Source: Carnobacterium_B sp045617425 (GTDB lineage: Bacteria > Bacillota > Bacilli > Lactobacillales > Carnobacteriaceae). Taken from it: 64,000 nt of DNA. The stretch covers positions 62,001 to 126,000 of the forward strand of contig NZ_JAZLIO010000006.1 of the NCBI RefSeq assembly GCF_045617425.1, read 5' to 3'. Positions 9,176 through 17,782 of this stretch are shown here, one piece after another (the first letter of the stretch is position 1; each line of letters opens with the position of its first letter). Below the pieces are notes generated by a model. That model ran no database searches. It was given only the letters and a program-made list of their open reading frames with translations, and had not been told where the DNA came from. Made by a program: the position numbers and the translations under genes.

Positions 9176-9202
9176 ACTAATGTTAAAGCATTTAGTTTTT
9201 TT
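9176..9202 (+). terminator. Terminator-like hairpin 3, tandem
   Basis: ACTAATG (9176-9182) pairs with CATTTAGT (9189-9196) with one bulged base, followed by seven or eight T. Weak alone, but it follows two strong terminators. Confidence 0.45.
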
Positions 9203-9225
9203 GAATAGGTTTTCTTTCTATTTCC

Positions 9226-9254
9226 TTTAAACAGAAGGATTAAAATGGTAAAAT
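9226..9254 (+). promoter_or_regulatory. Promoter of the hprK-lgt-gpsA-galU operon
   Basis: TTTAAA (9226-9231), 17 bases, TAAAAT (9249-9254), with TGG directly before the -10 (extended -10). It is the best candidate between the tandem terminators and hprK. Confidence 0.55.
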
Positions 9255-9327
9255 GAGAATCATATAGTAGTTTTAAACCATTAAAAATGAAATAAAAAAA
9301 AGATCTTTAAACAGAGGAGAAAAAATT

Positions 9328-10263
9328 ATGACCAAAAGTGTGACTGTAAAACAATTAGTAAACTCTCTGAAGTTAGAAGTACATAACGGAGAAGAATTTC
9401 TTGATCGTAAAATTTTAACAGATGATATTTCACGGCCAGGTCTTGAACTTACTGGTTATTTTAATTATTATCCTCAAGAACGTATCCAATTATTTGGGAG
9501 AACTGAAATTTCTTTTTCTGAGCAAATGACGAGTGATGAACGGTTAATTGTGATGCGGAGAATGTGTCAACCAGATACACCTGCGTTCCTTATTTCAAGA
9601 GGCCTAACTCCTCCTAAAGAGTTGGTACAAGCAACAACTGAAAAAAGCATTCCTTTACTCTTATCCCCACAATCAACTACGCGTTTATCTAGCAATGTAA
9701 CGAATTTCTTAGAAGCGGAATTAGCTGAGCGTATTGCTATGCATGGTGTGCTAGTAGATATTTATGGAATGGGCGTTATGATCACTGGAGATAGTGGAGT
9801 AGGTAAAAGTGAAACAGCTTTGGAATTAATTAAAAGAGGACACAGACTTGTAGCCGATGATCGAATTGAATTATATGTAATTGATGATAAAAAAATCGTA
9901 GGTGAGCCACCTGAAATTTTAAGTCATTTAATGGAGATTCGTGGAATAGGTATTATAGATGTTGTAAATCTATTTGGGGTTGGATCAATCCGTTTAAGTA
10001 AAGTCGTTAATTTAGTCGTTAATTTAGAACTTTGGGATAAAGAAAAAACGTATGATCGTTTAGGTAGTGGAGAAGAAAAACAGCGTATTTTGAATGTTGA
10101 TGTACCAAAAATTTCGATTCCAGTTAGAACGGGTCGTAACTTGGCAATCATTATTGAAAGTGCAGCGATGAATACCAGAGCAAAAATCATGGGATACAAT
10201 GCTACTGAAACATTCGAACGCAATTTAGAAAAATTAATCAAAAAAAATTCAACTGGACAGTAA
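9328..10263 (+). CDS. hprK: HPr kinase/phosphorylase
   Basis: Bifunctional enzyme that phosphorylates HPr of the PTS on Ser46 using ATP or pyrophosphate and removes the phosphate again. P-Ser-HPr is the CcpA co-repressor, so HprK is the sensor of carbon catabolite control. In the 311-aa sequence Walker A GDSGVGKS lies at residues 154-161 and the HprK signature EIRGIGIIDV about 50 residues later. Length matches the family (about 310 aa). It is the first gene of a four-gene run with lgt, gpsA and galU, an order shared with other Bacilli. Confidence 0.97.
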   Translation: MTKSVTVKQLVNSLKLEVHNGEEFLDRKILTDDISRPGLELTGYFNYYPQERIQLFGRTEISFSEQMTSDERLIVMRRMCQPDTPAFLISRGLTPPKELVQATTEKSIPLLLSPQSTTRLSSNVTNFLEAELAERIAMHGVLVDIYGMGVMITGDSGVGKSETALELIKRGHRLVADDRIELYVIDDKKIVGEPPEILSHLMEIRGIGIIDVVNLFGVGSIRLSKVVNLVVNLELWDKEKTYDRLGSGEEKQRILNVDVPKISIPVRTGRNLAIIIESAAMNTRAKIMGYNATETFERNLEKLIKKNSTGQ

Positions 10264-10279
10264 GATTGGAGATTAAAGC

Positions 10280-11128
10280 ATGAGCAATCTGTTAGGAGCA
10301 ATTAATCCGATTGCCTTTTCATTAGGACCTCTTGATGTATATTGGTACGGAATCATTATCGCTGCAGCTATATTTGTGGCAATTTTTTTAAGTATGCGAG
10401 AAGCTGAAAAAAGAGGAATTGATGGAGAACATATCGTGGATATGGCTCTTTGGGCGCTCCCGATAGCTTTCATTGGAGCACGTTTGTATTATGTAATATT
10501 TGAATTAGACTATTATCTTCAAAATCCTGGTGAAATTATAGCAATTTGGAATGGTGGTATAGCGATTTATGGTGGCTTGATTGCGGGAGGTCTAACAGTC
10601 TACTGGTACACAAAGAAACATGGGATTCCACTTTGGTTAATGTTGGATATTTTAGCACCAAGCGTACTGCTAGCGCAAGCAATTGGACGTTGGGGCAATT
10701 TTATGAATCAAGAAGCACATGGAGGAGAAGTAACGAGATCGTTTTTGGAAAATCTATTCTTACCTGAATTTATTATCAAGCAAATGGAAGTTAATGGCGT
10801 TTACTACCAACCTACTTTTTTATATGAGTCTTTATGGAGTTTAGCTGGTTTTTTACTAATCGTTATCTTACGAAATAAAAAGCACTTATTTAGACAAGGC
10901 GAAGTGGCATTAAGTTATGTACTATGGTATTCTCTGGGACGTTTCTTTATAGAAGGTCTTAGGACAGACAGTTTATGGATTTTTGATTTTATTCGAGTGT
11001 CACAAGCTGTCTCCGTTGTTTTATTTATAGGAGCACTTAGTCTATGGATTTACAGAAGAAGAGATTACCCCCCAGTTCCGTATTATTTAGATGGAATGAA
11101 TCAATCAGAAAAGAAACAGTCGAAATAA
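10280..11128 (+). CDS. lgt: Prolipoprotein diacylglyceryl transferase
   Basis: Integral membrane enzyme that moves diacylglycerol from phosphatidylglycerol to the lipobox cysteine of prolipoproteins, the first step of lipoprotein maturation. The 282-aa protein shows several membrane helices and the Lgt signature GRWGNFMNQEAHG (about residues 137-149), plus the conserved YGGLIAGG segment. It begins 17 bases after hprK. The clustering with hprK is conserved in Firmicutes and does not imply a shared pathway. Confidence 0.97.
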   Translation: MSNLLGAINPIAFSLGPLDVYWYGIIIAAAIFVAIFLSMREAEKRGIDGEHIVDMALWALPIAFIGARLYYVIFELDYYLQNPGEIIAIWNGGIAIYGGLIAGGLTVYWYTKKHGIPLWLMLDILAPSVLLAQAIGRWGNFMNQEAHGGEVTRSFLENLFLPEFIIKQMEVNGVYYQPTFLYESLWSLAGFLLIVILRNKKHLFRQGEVALSYVLWYSLGRFFIEGLRTDSLWIFDFIRVSQAVSVVLFIGALSLWIYRRRDYPPVPYYLDGMNQSEKKQSK

Positions 11129-11143
11129 AGGAGCCTAAGTAAA

Positions 11144-12148
11144 ATGTCAAAGAAAGTAGCCGTTTTAGGAGCGGGTTCTTGGGGAACAGCTTTAGCAATG
11201 GTATTAGAAGGAAATGGGAATGATGTTCGTATATGGAGTCATAAAGCAAAACAAGCAGATGAAATTAATCTTAAACACACCAATAAATTTTATTTGCCTG
11301 CAGTTGTTTTAGCGGACAGTATTAAAGCGACTCATCATATTGAAGAAGCAATCAAAGACGTTGACGTGATCGTTTTTGTGGTTCCAACAAAAGCCATCCG
11401 TGAAGTCGCTAAGAGTGTTGCACCATTTTTAACTAAGAAAACGGTCATTGTTCATGCAAGCAAAGGGCTAGAGCAAGAGAGTCACAAACGCATTTCAGAA
11501 ATTTTAGAAGAAGAAATTCCTGTAAGAAAACGCCAAGCGGTAGTAGCTTTATCAGGTCCTAGCCATGCGGAAGAAGTTGCGCTTAAAGATTTAACAACCA
11601 TAACTGCAGCTTCAACAAATGAAGACGCGGCTAAAATCGTACAAGAATTATTTATGAATGACTATTTTAGAATTTATACCAACGATGATATTATCGGTGT
11701 TGAATTGGGCGCAGCTTTAAAAAATATTATTGCAGTAGGAGCCGGAGCACTTCAAGGATTAGGTTATGGAGATAATGCAAAGGCAGCCTTAATGACTAGA
11801 GGATTAGCTGAAATAAGTCGTTTAGGTGTTGCTTTTGGTGCAGATCCAATCACTTTTCTTGGATTAAGTGGTGTAGGTGATTTAATTGTCACTTGTACAA
11901 GTATCCATTCTAGAAACTGGCGAGCTGGTCACATGTTAGGTAAAGGAAACAGCTTGAAAGAAGTTCTTGAAAGTATGGGAATGGTTGTAGAAGGAATTGC
12001 AACCACTAAAGCAGCTTATGAATTAGCTCAGGAAAAAGGAATTGAGATGCCAATCACTGCAGCAATTTACGAAGTATTGTATAATGGAGCTAAAGTCGAA
12101 GATATTATCGTCTCATTGATGCAACGAGAAGGAAAATCTGAAGTATAA
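11144..12148 (+). CDS. gpsA: NAD(P)-dependent glycerol-3-phosphate dehydrogenase
   Basis: Reduces dihydroxyacetone phosphate to sn-glycerol 3-phosphate for phospholipid synthesis. The 334-aa protein opens with the dinucleotide-binding GAGSWGTALA loop (residues 9-18) and has the GpsA motifs ALSGPSHAEEV and ELGAALKNIIAVGAG. It lies 16 bases after lgt, so lipid-precursor and lipoprotein-lipidation genes are co-transcribed. Confidence 0.97.
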   Translation: MSKKVAVLGAGSWGTALAMVLEGNGNDVRIWSHKAKQADEINLKHTNKFYLPAVVLADSIKATHHIEEAIKDVDVIVFVVPTKAIREVAKSVAPFLTKKTVIVHASKGLEQESHKRISEILEEEIPVRKRQAVVALSGPSHAEEVALKDLTTITAASTNEDAAKIVQELFMNDYFRIYTNDDIIGVELGAALKNIIAVGAGALQGLGYGDNAKAALMTRGLAEISRLGVAFGADPITFLGLSGVGDLIVTCTSIHSRNWRAGHMLGKGNSLKEVLESMGMVVEGIATTKAAYELAQEKGIEMPITAAIYEVLYNGAKVEDIIVSLMQREGKSEV

Positions 12149-12193
12149 GGAAAGAAATACCTATTATCTAAATCAATTGGAGGAATAAAAGAC

Positions 12194-13075
12194 ATGCAAA
12201 AAGTACGTAAAGCAATTATCCCAGCAGCAGGATTAGGAACACGGTTTTTACCAGCAACAAAAGCTATGGCTAAAGAAATGCTGCCAATTGTTGACAAACC
12301 AACGATTCAGTTTATTGTAGAAGAAGCAATTAATTCAGGGATTGAGGATATTTTAATTGTCACTGGGAAAAGCAAACGTCCTATTGAAGATCACTTTGAC
12401 TCAAATCCAGAACTGGAAGCCAATCTAAAATCTAAAGGAAAAATGGAACTTTTAGAATTAGTAGAAGAAACAACCGGTTTAAATTTATTTTTTGTTCGTC
12501 AATCGTATCCAAAAGGATTAGGCGATGCAGTCTTACAAGCTAAAGCATTTGTAGGAAATGAACCATTTGTTGTTATGCTTGGAGATGATTTAATGGAAGA
12601 TGAAGTTCCACTAACCAAACAACTGATTAACGGATACGACAAAACCCATGCATCAAACATTGCTGTAATGAAAGTTCCTCATGAAGAAACCTCTAAGTAT
12701 GGAATCATTGATGTAGAAGGACAAGTAGATGAAACAACCTATAATGTTCGTCGTTTTGTTGAAAAACCAAATCCAGAAGATGCACCAAGTGATTTAGCGA
12801 TCATTGGACGTTACTTATTAACCCCTGAAATTTTTGATATTTTAGAAACACAAGAACCAGGTGCTGGAAATGAAATTCAATTAACGGATGCAATCGATAC
12901 TTTAAATAAAACGCAACGCGTTTTTGCACATGAGTTTAAAGGAACCCGTTATGATGTTGGAGATAAATTTGGTTTTTTGAAAACAAGCATTCAATACGGT
13001 TTGAAACACCCAGAGATAAAAGATTCTTTAAATGAATACATTATTGAATTAGGTAAAAAATTAGAAGCTGAATAA
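12194..13075 (+). CDS. galU: UTP-glucose-1-phosphate uridylyltransferase
   Basis: Makes UDP-glucose from UTP and glucose 1-phosphate, a donor for glycolipids, teichoic-acid decoration and polysaccharide. The 293-aa protein has the nucleotidyltransferase start IPAAGLGTRFLPATKAMAKEM, the MLGDDL metal motif and the C-terminal KGTRYDVGDKFG block. GGAGG at 12180-12184 serves the ATG at 12194. It ends the hprK operon. pgcA, whose product supplies glucose 1-phosphate, lies 1.9 kb downstream. Confidence 0.96.
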   Translation: MQKVRKAIIPAAGLGTRFLPATKAMAKEMLPIVDKPTIQFIVEEAINSGIEDILIVTGKSKRPIEDHFDSNPELEANLKSKGKMELLELVEETTGLNLFFVRQSYPKGLGDAVLQAKAFVGNEPFVVMLGDDLMEDEVPLTKQLINGYDKTHASNIAVMKVPHEETSKYGIIDVEGQVDETTYNVRRFVEKPNPEDAPSDLAIIGRYLLTPEIFDILETQEPGAGNEIQLTDAIDTLNKTQRVFAHEFKGTRYDVGDKFGFLKTSIQYGLKHPEIKDSLNEYIIELGKKLEAE

Positions 13076-13090
13076 TCTACACTAGCTAAA

Positions 13091-13136
13091 CTACAAAGAG
13101 GTGAACGAGAAATTGTTCACCTCTTTGTAGTTTTTT
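13091..13136 (+). terminator. Terminator of the hprK-galU operon
   Basis: Perfect 16-bp stem (13091-13106 with 13115-13130), eight-base loop, six T. Confidence 0.96.
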
Positions 13137-13171
13137 GGCTTGAACAAGACCTATTAAAAATACCACCTATA

Positions 13172-13180
13172 TGCTATACT
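13172..13180 (+). promoter_or_regulatory. Extended -10 promoter of the TPR gene
   Basis: TGCTATACT (13172-13180) fits TGnTATAAT with one mismatch, 34 bases before the TPR start codon. No good -35 is seen, as is usual for extended -10 promoters. Confidence 0.5.
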
Positions 13181-13214
13181 GGTTAGTAAATGTTACTTTA
13201 GAGGAGGATTGCAT

Positions 13215-13646
13215 ATGTCTGAAATTGAAAATCAAAAGGCGACGATTATAGAAGTTATTCCAACAAGTGAATTTTATTTTAAGCGTGGAATTGCTGCCTT
13301 TCAAAAAAATGAAATGGATCGTGCAAAAAAATACTTCTCACGAGCAGTAACCTTATCAAAAAATGAAGAGGAAAGTATTTTCGCCTCTTGCCAATTAGCT
13401 ATTTGTTATCAACATACTGGTGAATACGATGAATCAATCGAAATTTTAGATGAACTAATTAAAAACAGCGGCGATATTTTTGCAGAAGCCTACTATTTCC
13501 AAGCCAATAATTATGCTTTTTTAGAAGATTTAGAACAGTCATTAATATTAGTAGAACAATACCTGACTCTAGACCCAGGCGGTGACTTTGTTGACGAAGC
13601 ATCTGAGTTGCAAGAAACACTAAAAATGGAATTAAACGATTTTTAA
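13215..13646 (+). CDS. Tetratricopeptide-repeat protein (YvcD-like)
   Basis: A 143-aa soluble protein with about three TPR helix pairs: FYFKRGIAAFQKNEMDRAKKYF, then FASCQLAICYQHTGEYDESIEIL, then AEAYYFQANNYAFLEDLEQSL. TPR proteins are scaffolds for protein contacts; no enzymatic motif is present. The start is the ATG at 13215, seven bases after GAGGAGG (13201-13207); the in-frame TTG at 13209 falls next to the ribosome site. A TPR gene just before trxB also occurs in B. subtilis (yvcD), so the position is syntenic. Confidence 0.8.
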   Translation: MSEIENQKATIIEVIPTSEFYFKRGIAAFQKNEMDRAKKYFSRAVTLSKNEEESIFASCQLAICYQHTGEYDESIEILDELIKNSGDIFAEAYYFQANNYAFLEDLEQSLILVEQYLTLDPGGDFVDEASELQETLKMELNDF

Positions 13647-13668
13647 GAAAAAATGCTTATTCACTTCT

Positions 13669-13705
13669 AATTTGTAAGCAAATAAGTAGCGATTATTTAC
13701 AAATT
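13669..13705. repeat. Inverted repeat upstream of trxB
   Basis: AATTTGTAA (13669-13677) and TTACAAATT (13697-13705) are perfect reverse complements 19 bases apart. No T-run follows, so it is more operator-like than terminator-like. It lies about 50 bp before the trxB start. Confidence 0.4.
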
Positions 13706-13751
13706 GGTGTACAGTAAGATGAAATGATTAAAGAAAATGAGGGGTTTTATA

Positions 13752-14717
13752 ATGGAGATACAAGAAAAAATTTATGATGTCGTTGTTATTGGAAGCGGCC
13801 CAGCAGGCATGACAGCTGCTTTGTATGCTTCAAGATCTAATTTATCTACACTAATGTTGGAACGTGGAGTCCCCGGTGGACAAATGATCAATACAGCAGA
13901 AATTGAAAATTACCCTGGGTTTAATAGTATCGCAGGACCAGAGTTATCTGAAAAGATGTTCGAAGGTTCTAAACAATTTGGAGTAGAGTATGCATATGCT
14001 GATGTTCAAGAAATCCAACAAGGAACAGAATATAAAACAATTATTGCTGGAAAAAAAATCTTTAAAACGCGCTCGATCATTATTGCAACAGGAGCAGAAC
14101 ACCGCAAATTAAATGTTGGTGGCGAAAATGAATACAATGGTCGTGGTGTCTCTTACTGTGCCGTTTGTGATGGAGCTTTTTTCCGTAATAAAGAGTTAGT
14201 AGTTATTGGCGGAGGAGACTCAGCTGTTGAAGAAGGAACTTATTTAACTCAATTTGCTAAAAAAGTTACGATTATTCACCGTCGTGATGAGCTAAGAGCC
14301 CAAAAAATTCTTCAAGATAGAGCGTTTAAGAATGAAAAAGTTGATTTCATTTGGGATTCTACCGTAGAAAATATTTATGGTGATGACAACAAAGTAACTG
14401 GTGTCAAAATTAGAAACGTTCATACAAGTGAAGTCAAAGAATTTCCTGCAGATGGCGCATTTATTTATGTTGGTATCTTGCCAAATACAGACAAATTTAG
14501 AGACTTAGGCATTACGGATGAAGAAGGTTGGATTCCAACTAATGAAACAATGGAGACTTCACAACCTGGAATTTTTGCTATTGGAGATGTTCGTTTAACT
14601 CCTTTACGTCAAGTTGCAACAGCTGTTGGTGACGGCAGTTTAGCAGGGAATGCCGTTTTCCACTATGTTGAGAAACTGAAAGAAAGCTTAGAAGCAAAAG
14701 CGATTACTTCAAATTAA
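13752..14717 (+). CDS. trxB: Thioredoxin reductase
   Basis: FAD enzyme that reduces thioredoxin with NADPH. The 321-aa protein has the FAD loop GSGPAG (residues 14-19), the redox-active CAVC (Cys136 and Cys139), the NADPH loop GGGDSAVEE and the C-terminal FAIGDVR FAD motif. AGGGG at 13740-13744 is seven bases before the ATG at 13752, so I prefer this start to the in-frame ATG at 13737, which has no ribosome site. Confidence 0.96.
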   Translation: MEIQEKIYDVVVIGSGPAGMTAALYASRSNLSTLMLERGVPGGQMINTAEIENYPGFNSIAGPELSEKMFEGSKQFGVEYAYADVQEIQQGTEYKTIIAGKKIFKTRSIIIATGAEHRKLNVGGENEYNGRGVSYCAVCDGAFFRNKELVVIGGGDSAVEEGTYLTQFAKKVTIIHRRDELRAQKILQDRAFKNEKVDFIWDSTVENIYGDDNKVTGVKIRNVHTSEVKEFPADGAFIYVGILPNTDKFRDLGITDEEGWIPTNETMETSQPGIFAIGDVRLTPLRQVATAVGDGSLAGNAVFHYVEKLKESLEAKAITSN

Positions 14718-14751
14718 TAGTAAAGAAAAATAAATTTAAAAAGTAACAAAG

Positions 14752-14783
14752 AAAGGAACAAGAGAAATCTTGTTCCTTTTTTT
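14752..14783 (+). terminator. Terminator after trxB
   Basis: AAAGGAACAAGA (14752-14763) pairs perfectly with TCTTGTTCCTTT (14768-14779) around a GAAA loop; T-run to 14783. Confidence 0.95.
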
Positions 14784-14895
14784 ATAGAAATTAACGTTAT
14801 TCGTACAGATAATTATTTTATAATTAAAATTGTTAATAAATCAAAAAAGTTAGCTGATTATTCGAATTGAATTGTGTGCCAGGATGGATAAGAAG

Positions 14896-14904
14896 TGTTA
14901 TACT
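14896..14904 (+). promoter_or_regulatory. Extended -10 promoter of pgcA
   Basis: TGTTATACT at 14896-14904, about 60 bases before the start codon. A GC-containing AAGCGTTAAC just downstream (14913-14922) resembles the core of a CcpA site, but the full site has three mismatches and I do not call it. Confidence 0.5.
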
Positions 14905-14963
14905 TACAAGGGAAGCGTTAACGAAAAACAAAATACTACTAATTATGTAAAGGGTGAATTGAA

Positions 14964-16691
14964 ATGAGCTGGAGAGAGACTTATCAACTTTGGGAAAATT
15001 TTAATGATTTAGAAACTGAATTAAAAGAAGAATTAAAATCTTTAAAAGATGATTCGGATACATTAGAAGATGCATTTTATGCTCCTCTAGAATTTGGAAC
15101 GGCAGGCATGCGTGGAATCATTGGTGCGGGTGTTAATCGTATGAATGCTTACACAGTAAGACAAGCAACAGAAGGACTAGCTCGTTTTATGGACAGCCTT
15201 GGAAAAGAAACGCAAAAACGTGGAGTCGCAATCGCTTATGATTCAAGACATAAGTCTCCAGAATTTGCTATGGAAGCTGCAAGAACACTTGGAGCACATG
15301 GAATTCCGGCTTTTGTTTTTGAAAGTCTTCGTCCAACACCAGAATTATCTTTTGCTGTTCGTCATTTAAATGCATTTGCAGGAATCATGATTACAGCAAG
15401 TCATAATCCGGCTGAATATAATGGATACAAAGTGTACGGAGAAGACGGCGGACAAATGCCACCTAAAGAAGCAAATGCTTTAACAGACTATGTTCGCAGT
15501 GTCGAAAATATTCTTGAAATTGATGTGTTATCACAAGAAGATCTTGAATCACAAGGACTACTTACGATTATTGGAGAAGAAGTAGATAGTGAATACTTAA
15601 AAAATGTGAAAAAAGTTACAGTTAATCCAGAGTTAGTGAAGGAAATGAGCAAAGAGATGAAATTAGTCTATACGCCACTTCATGGAACTGGAAAAATGTT
15701 AGGTGAAAGAGCTTTGAAAAATGCCGGCTTTGAATCTATTTATCTTGTTCCAGAACAAGCTGAAGCAGATCCTGATTTTTCAACAGTTAAATCTCCTAAT
15801 CCTGAGGAACCTGGCGCATTTGAATATGCAATCAAGTTAGGTAAAGAAATTGATGCTGATGTATTAGTTGCAACAGATCCAGATGCTGACCGCTTGGGAA
15901 TAGCTGTTAAGACTGCAGAAGGTCATTATGAAGTGTTAACAGGAAATCAAATTGCTAGCTTGATGTTGCACTATTTATTAACTGCACAAAATGAAGCTGG
16001 AACATTACCTGCTAACGGTGTGGCTCTTAAATCAATTGTGTCAAGTGAATTACCAACACACATTGCAGAGCGTTTTAATGTTGAAATGGTCGACGTTTTG
16101 ACAGGATTTAAATTTATCGCTGAAAAAATCAAGCAATATGAAACAGATGGCAGTCAAACGTTCTTGTTCGGGTTTGAAGAAAGCTATGGTTACCTTGTTT
16201 CACCATTTGTACGGGATAAAGATGCTATTCAGGCTCTTGTACTGATTGCAGAAGTAGCTGCGTATTATAAACAAAAAGGTGATACTTTATATGATGGTTT
16301 GGCACAAATTTTCCATGATTATGGACACTTTAAAGAAAAAACGATTTCCATCAGCATGCAAGGTATTACTGGAGCTGAAAAAATCAAAGCGTTAATGGTG
16401 AAGTTCCGAGAAGGGTCTCCTAAAGAGTTTGCAGGAATTGAAGTAGAAAGTGTAGAAGATTTTTCAATTGCTAAACGTACACTTCATGATGGAACAATAG
16501 AAGAGATTGATATGCCTACAGCTGACGTTTTGAAATACAAGTTAGTCGACAACAGTTGGATTGCTATCCGTCCGTCAGGAACAGAACCAAAAATTAAATT
16601 CTACATTGGCGCATGTGATGATTCAGGAGTAGAGATTGAAAATAAAGTTATTCGTCTTGAAGAAAGCATCAATTCAATCGTAAACGAATAA
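14964..16691 (+). CDS. pgcA: Alpha-phosphoglucomutase / phospho-sugar mutase
   Basis: Interconverts glucose 6-phosphate and glucose 1-phosphate, feeding GalU and UDP-glucose synthesis. The 575-aa size is typical of the Gram-positive PgcA type. It carries the phosphoserine loop TASHNP (Ser146), the metal site DPDADRLG, the sugar-binding GFEESYG and the C-terminal phosphate loop RPSGTEPKIKFY. It stands alone between two terminators. Confidence 0.95.
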   Translation: MSWRETYQLWENFNDLETELKEELKSLKDDSDTLEDAFYAPLEFGTAGMRGIIGAGVNRMNAYTVRQATEGLARFMDSLGKETQKRGVAIAYDSRHKSPEFAMEAARTLGAHGIPAFVFESLRPTPELSFAVRHLNAFAGIMITASHNPAEYNGYKVYGEDGGQMPPKEANALTDYVRSVENILEIDVLSQEDLESQGLLTIIGEEVDSEYLKNVKKVTVNPELVKEMSKEMKLVYTPLHGTGKMLGERALKNAGFESIYLVPEQAEADPDFSTVKSPNPEEPGAFEYAIKLGKEIDADVLVATDPDADRLGIAVKTAEGHYEVLTGNQIASLMLHYLLTAQNEAGTLPANGVALKSIVSSELPTHIAERFNVEMVDVLTGFKFIAEKIKQYETDGSQTFLFGFEESYGYLVSPFVRDKDAIQALVLIAEVAAYYKQKGDTLYDGLAQIFHDYGHFKEKTISISMQGITGAEKIKALMVKFREGSPKEFAGIEVESVEDFSIAKRTLHDGTIEEIDMPTADVLKYKLVDNSWIAIRPSGTEPKIKFYIGACDDSGVEIENKVIRLEESINSIVNE

Positions 16692-16699
16692 AAAGTAGC

Positions 16700-16740
16700 G
16701 AAAAAACAACGCAAAGTAGTTAAAATTGCGTTGTTTTTTC
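16700..16740 (+). terminator. Terminator after pgcA
   Basis: Perfect 15-bp stem (16700-16714 with 16726-16740), 11-base loop; the right arm carries six T. Confidence 0.9.
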
Positions 16741-16821
16741 ATGCTATTTAAAATAAAAAAGTTGGATCTTGGGTAAATTGACTAAGGATGGATTAAGTTT
16801 CAAAGAAAAGCTTGAGATAAC

Positions 16822-16850
16822 TATACATGACACACCCGGCGTGATATAAT
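16822..16850 (+). promoter_or_regulatory. Promoter of the rapZ-yvcK-whiA operon
   Basis: TATACA (16822-16827), 17 bases, perfect TATAAT (16845-16850) preceded by TGA (extended -10), 45 bases before rapZ. Confidence 0.7.
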
Positions 16851-16894
16851 ATATTAGGTAAAGTCCAAAGAACCAAAAGAAAGAGGCGAATAAG

Positions 16895-17782
16895 ATGGTA
16901 GATAGTCTACAATTAGTCATTCTTACTGGAATGAGTGGAGCAGGTAAAACAGTGGCAATGCAAAGTTTTGAGGATATGGGTTATTTTTGTGTGGACAATA
17001 TGCCGCCAAGCTTACTGCCGAAATTTTGGGAATTAGTTAAAGAATCTGGTAAATTAACAAAAATTGCTTTAGTGATTGATCTGCGTTCGAGAGCCTTCTT
17101 TGAAGAAATCGTAACAGCTTTGGAATCTATGGATAATACCTCTTTTGTGACTACAAAGATAGTTTATTTAGATGCCAGTGATGAAGAATTGGTTTCGCGT
17201 TATAAAGAAACGCGACGCACACATCCTTTAGCAATGAATGGACGTCTTATTGTAGGAATAAAAAAAGAAAGAGAATTATTAGAAGACATAAAAGGCCGAG
17301 CACAAATTGTGATTGATACAACAAAATTGACGCCACGGCAATTAAGAGAAAAAATCAATAGTAATTTTAAAACCAATGATACTGAGTTATTTAGAATAGA
17401 AATGGTATCATTTGGATTCAAATATGGGTTACCAATTGATGCAGATGTAGTGATGGATGTTCGCTTTCTACCTAATCCTCATTATATTGATAATTTAAGA
17501 CCGTTAACTGGTCAAGATAAACCTGTTTATGACTATGTAATGAAACAACCAGAAACAGAAATATTTTATCGTAAATTTACAGATTTATTAGAGTATATTT
17601 TGCCGGGATACAAAAAAGAAGGTAAAAACAACGTTACTATCGCAATTGGCTGCACAGGTGGAAAACACCGATCTGTAGCCTTAGTAGAACGGATTGCTCA
17701 GAAAATCGAAATCGATGGGTATCCTGTTCATGTTACTCATCGCGATAAAGGGAAGGTTAAAGAATCGGTGAATCGTTCATGA
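16895..17782 (+). CDS. rapZ: RNase adapter protein RapZ (YvcJ family)
   Basis: P-loop nucleotide-binding protein, 295 aa, with Walker A GMSGAGKT (residues 12-19) and the C-terminal RapZ block GCTGGKHRSVALVE. In E. coli RapZ steers a small RNA to RNase E; in B. subtilis YvcJ hydrolyses GTP and affects competence. The role in this organism is inferred. Its stop overlaps the yvcK start by four bases (ATGA), an arrangement kept across Firmicutes. Confidence 0.95.
   Translation: MVDSLQLVILTGMSGAGKTVAMQSFEDMGYFCVDNMPPSLLPKFWELVKESGKLTKIALVIDLRSRAFFEEIVTALESMDNTSFVTTKIVYLDASDEELVSRYKETRRTHPLAMNGRLIVGIKKERELLEDIKGRAQIVIDTTKLTPRQLREKINSNFKTNDTELFRIEMVSFGFKYGLPIDADVVMDVRFLPNPHYIDNLRPLTGQDKPVYDYVMKQPETEIFYRKFTDLLEYILPGYKKEGKNNVTIAIGCTGGKHRSVALVERIAQKIEIDGYPVHVTHRDKGKVKESVNRS

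Noticed and set aside
14908..14924. CcpA (cre) site before pgcA
   Set aside because: The core AAGCGTTAAC is suggestive, but three consensus positions fail.
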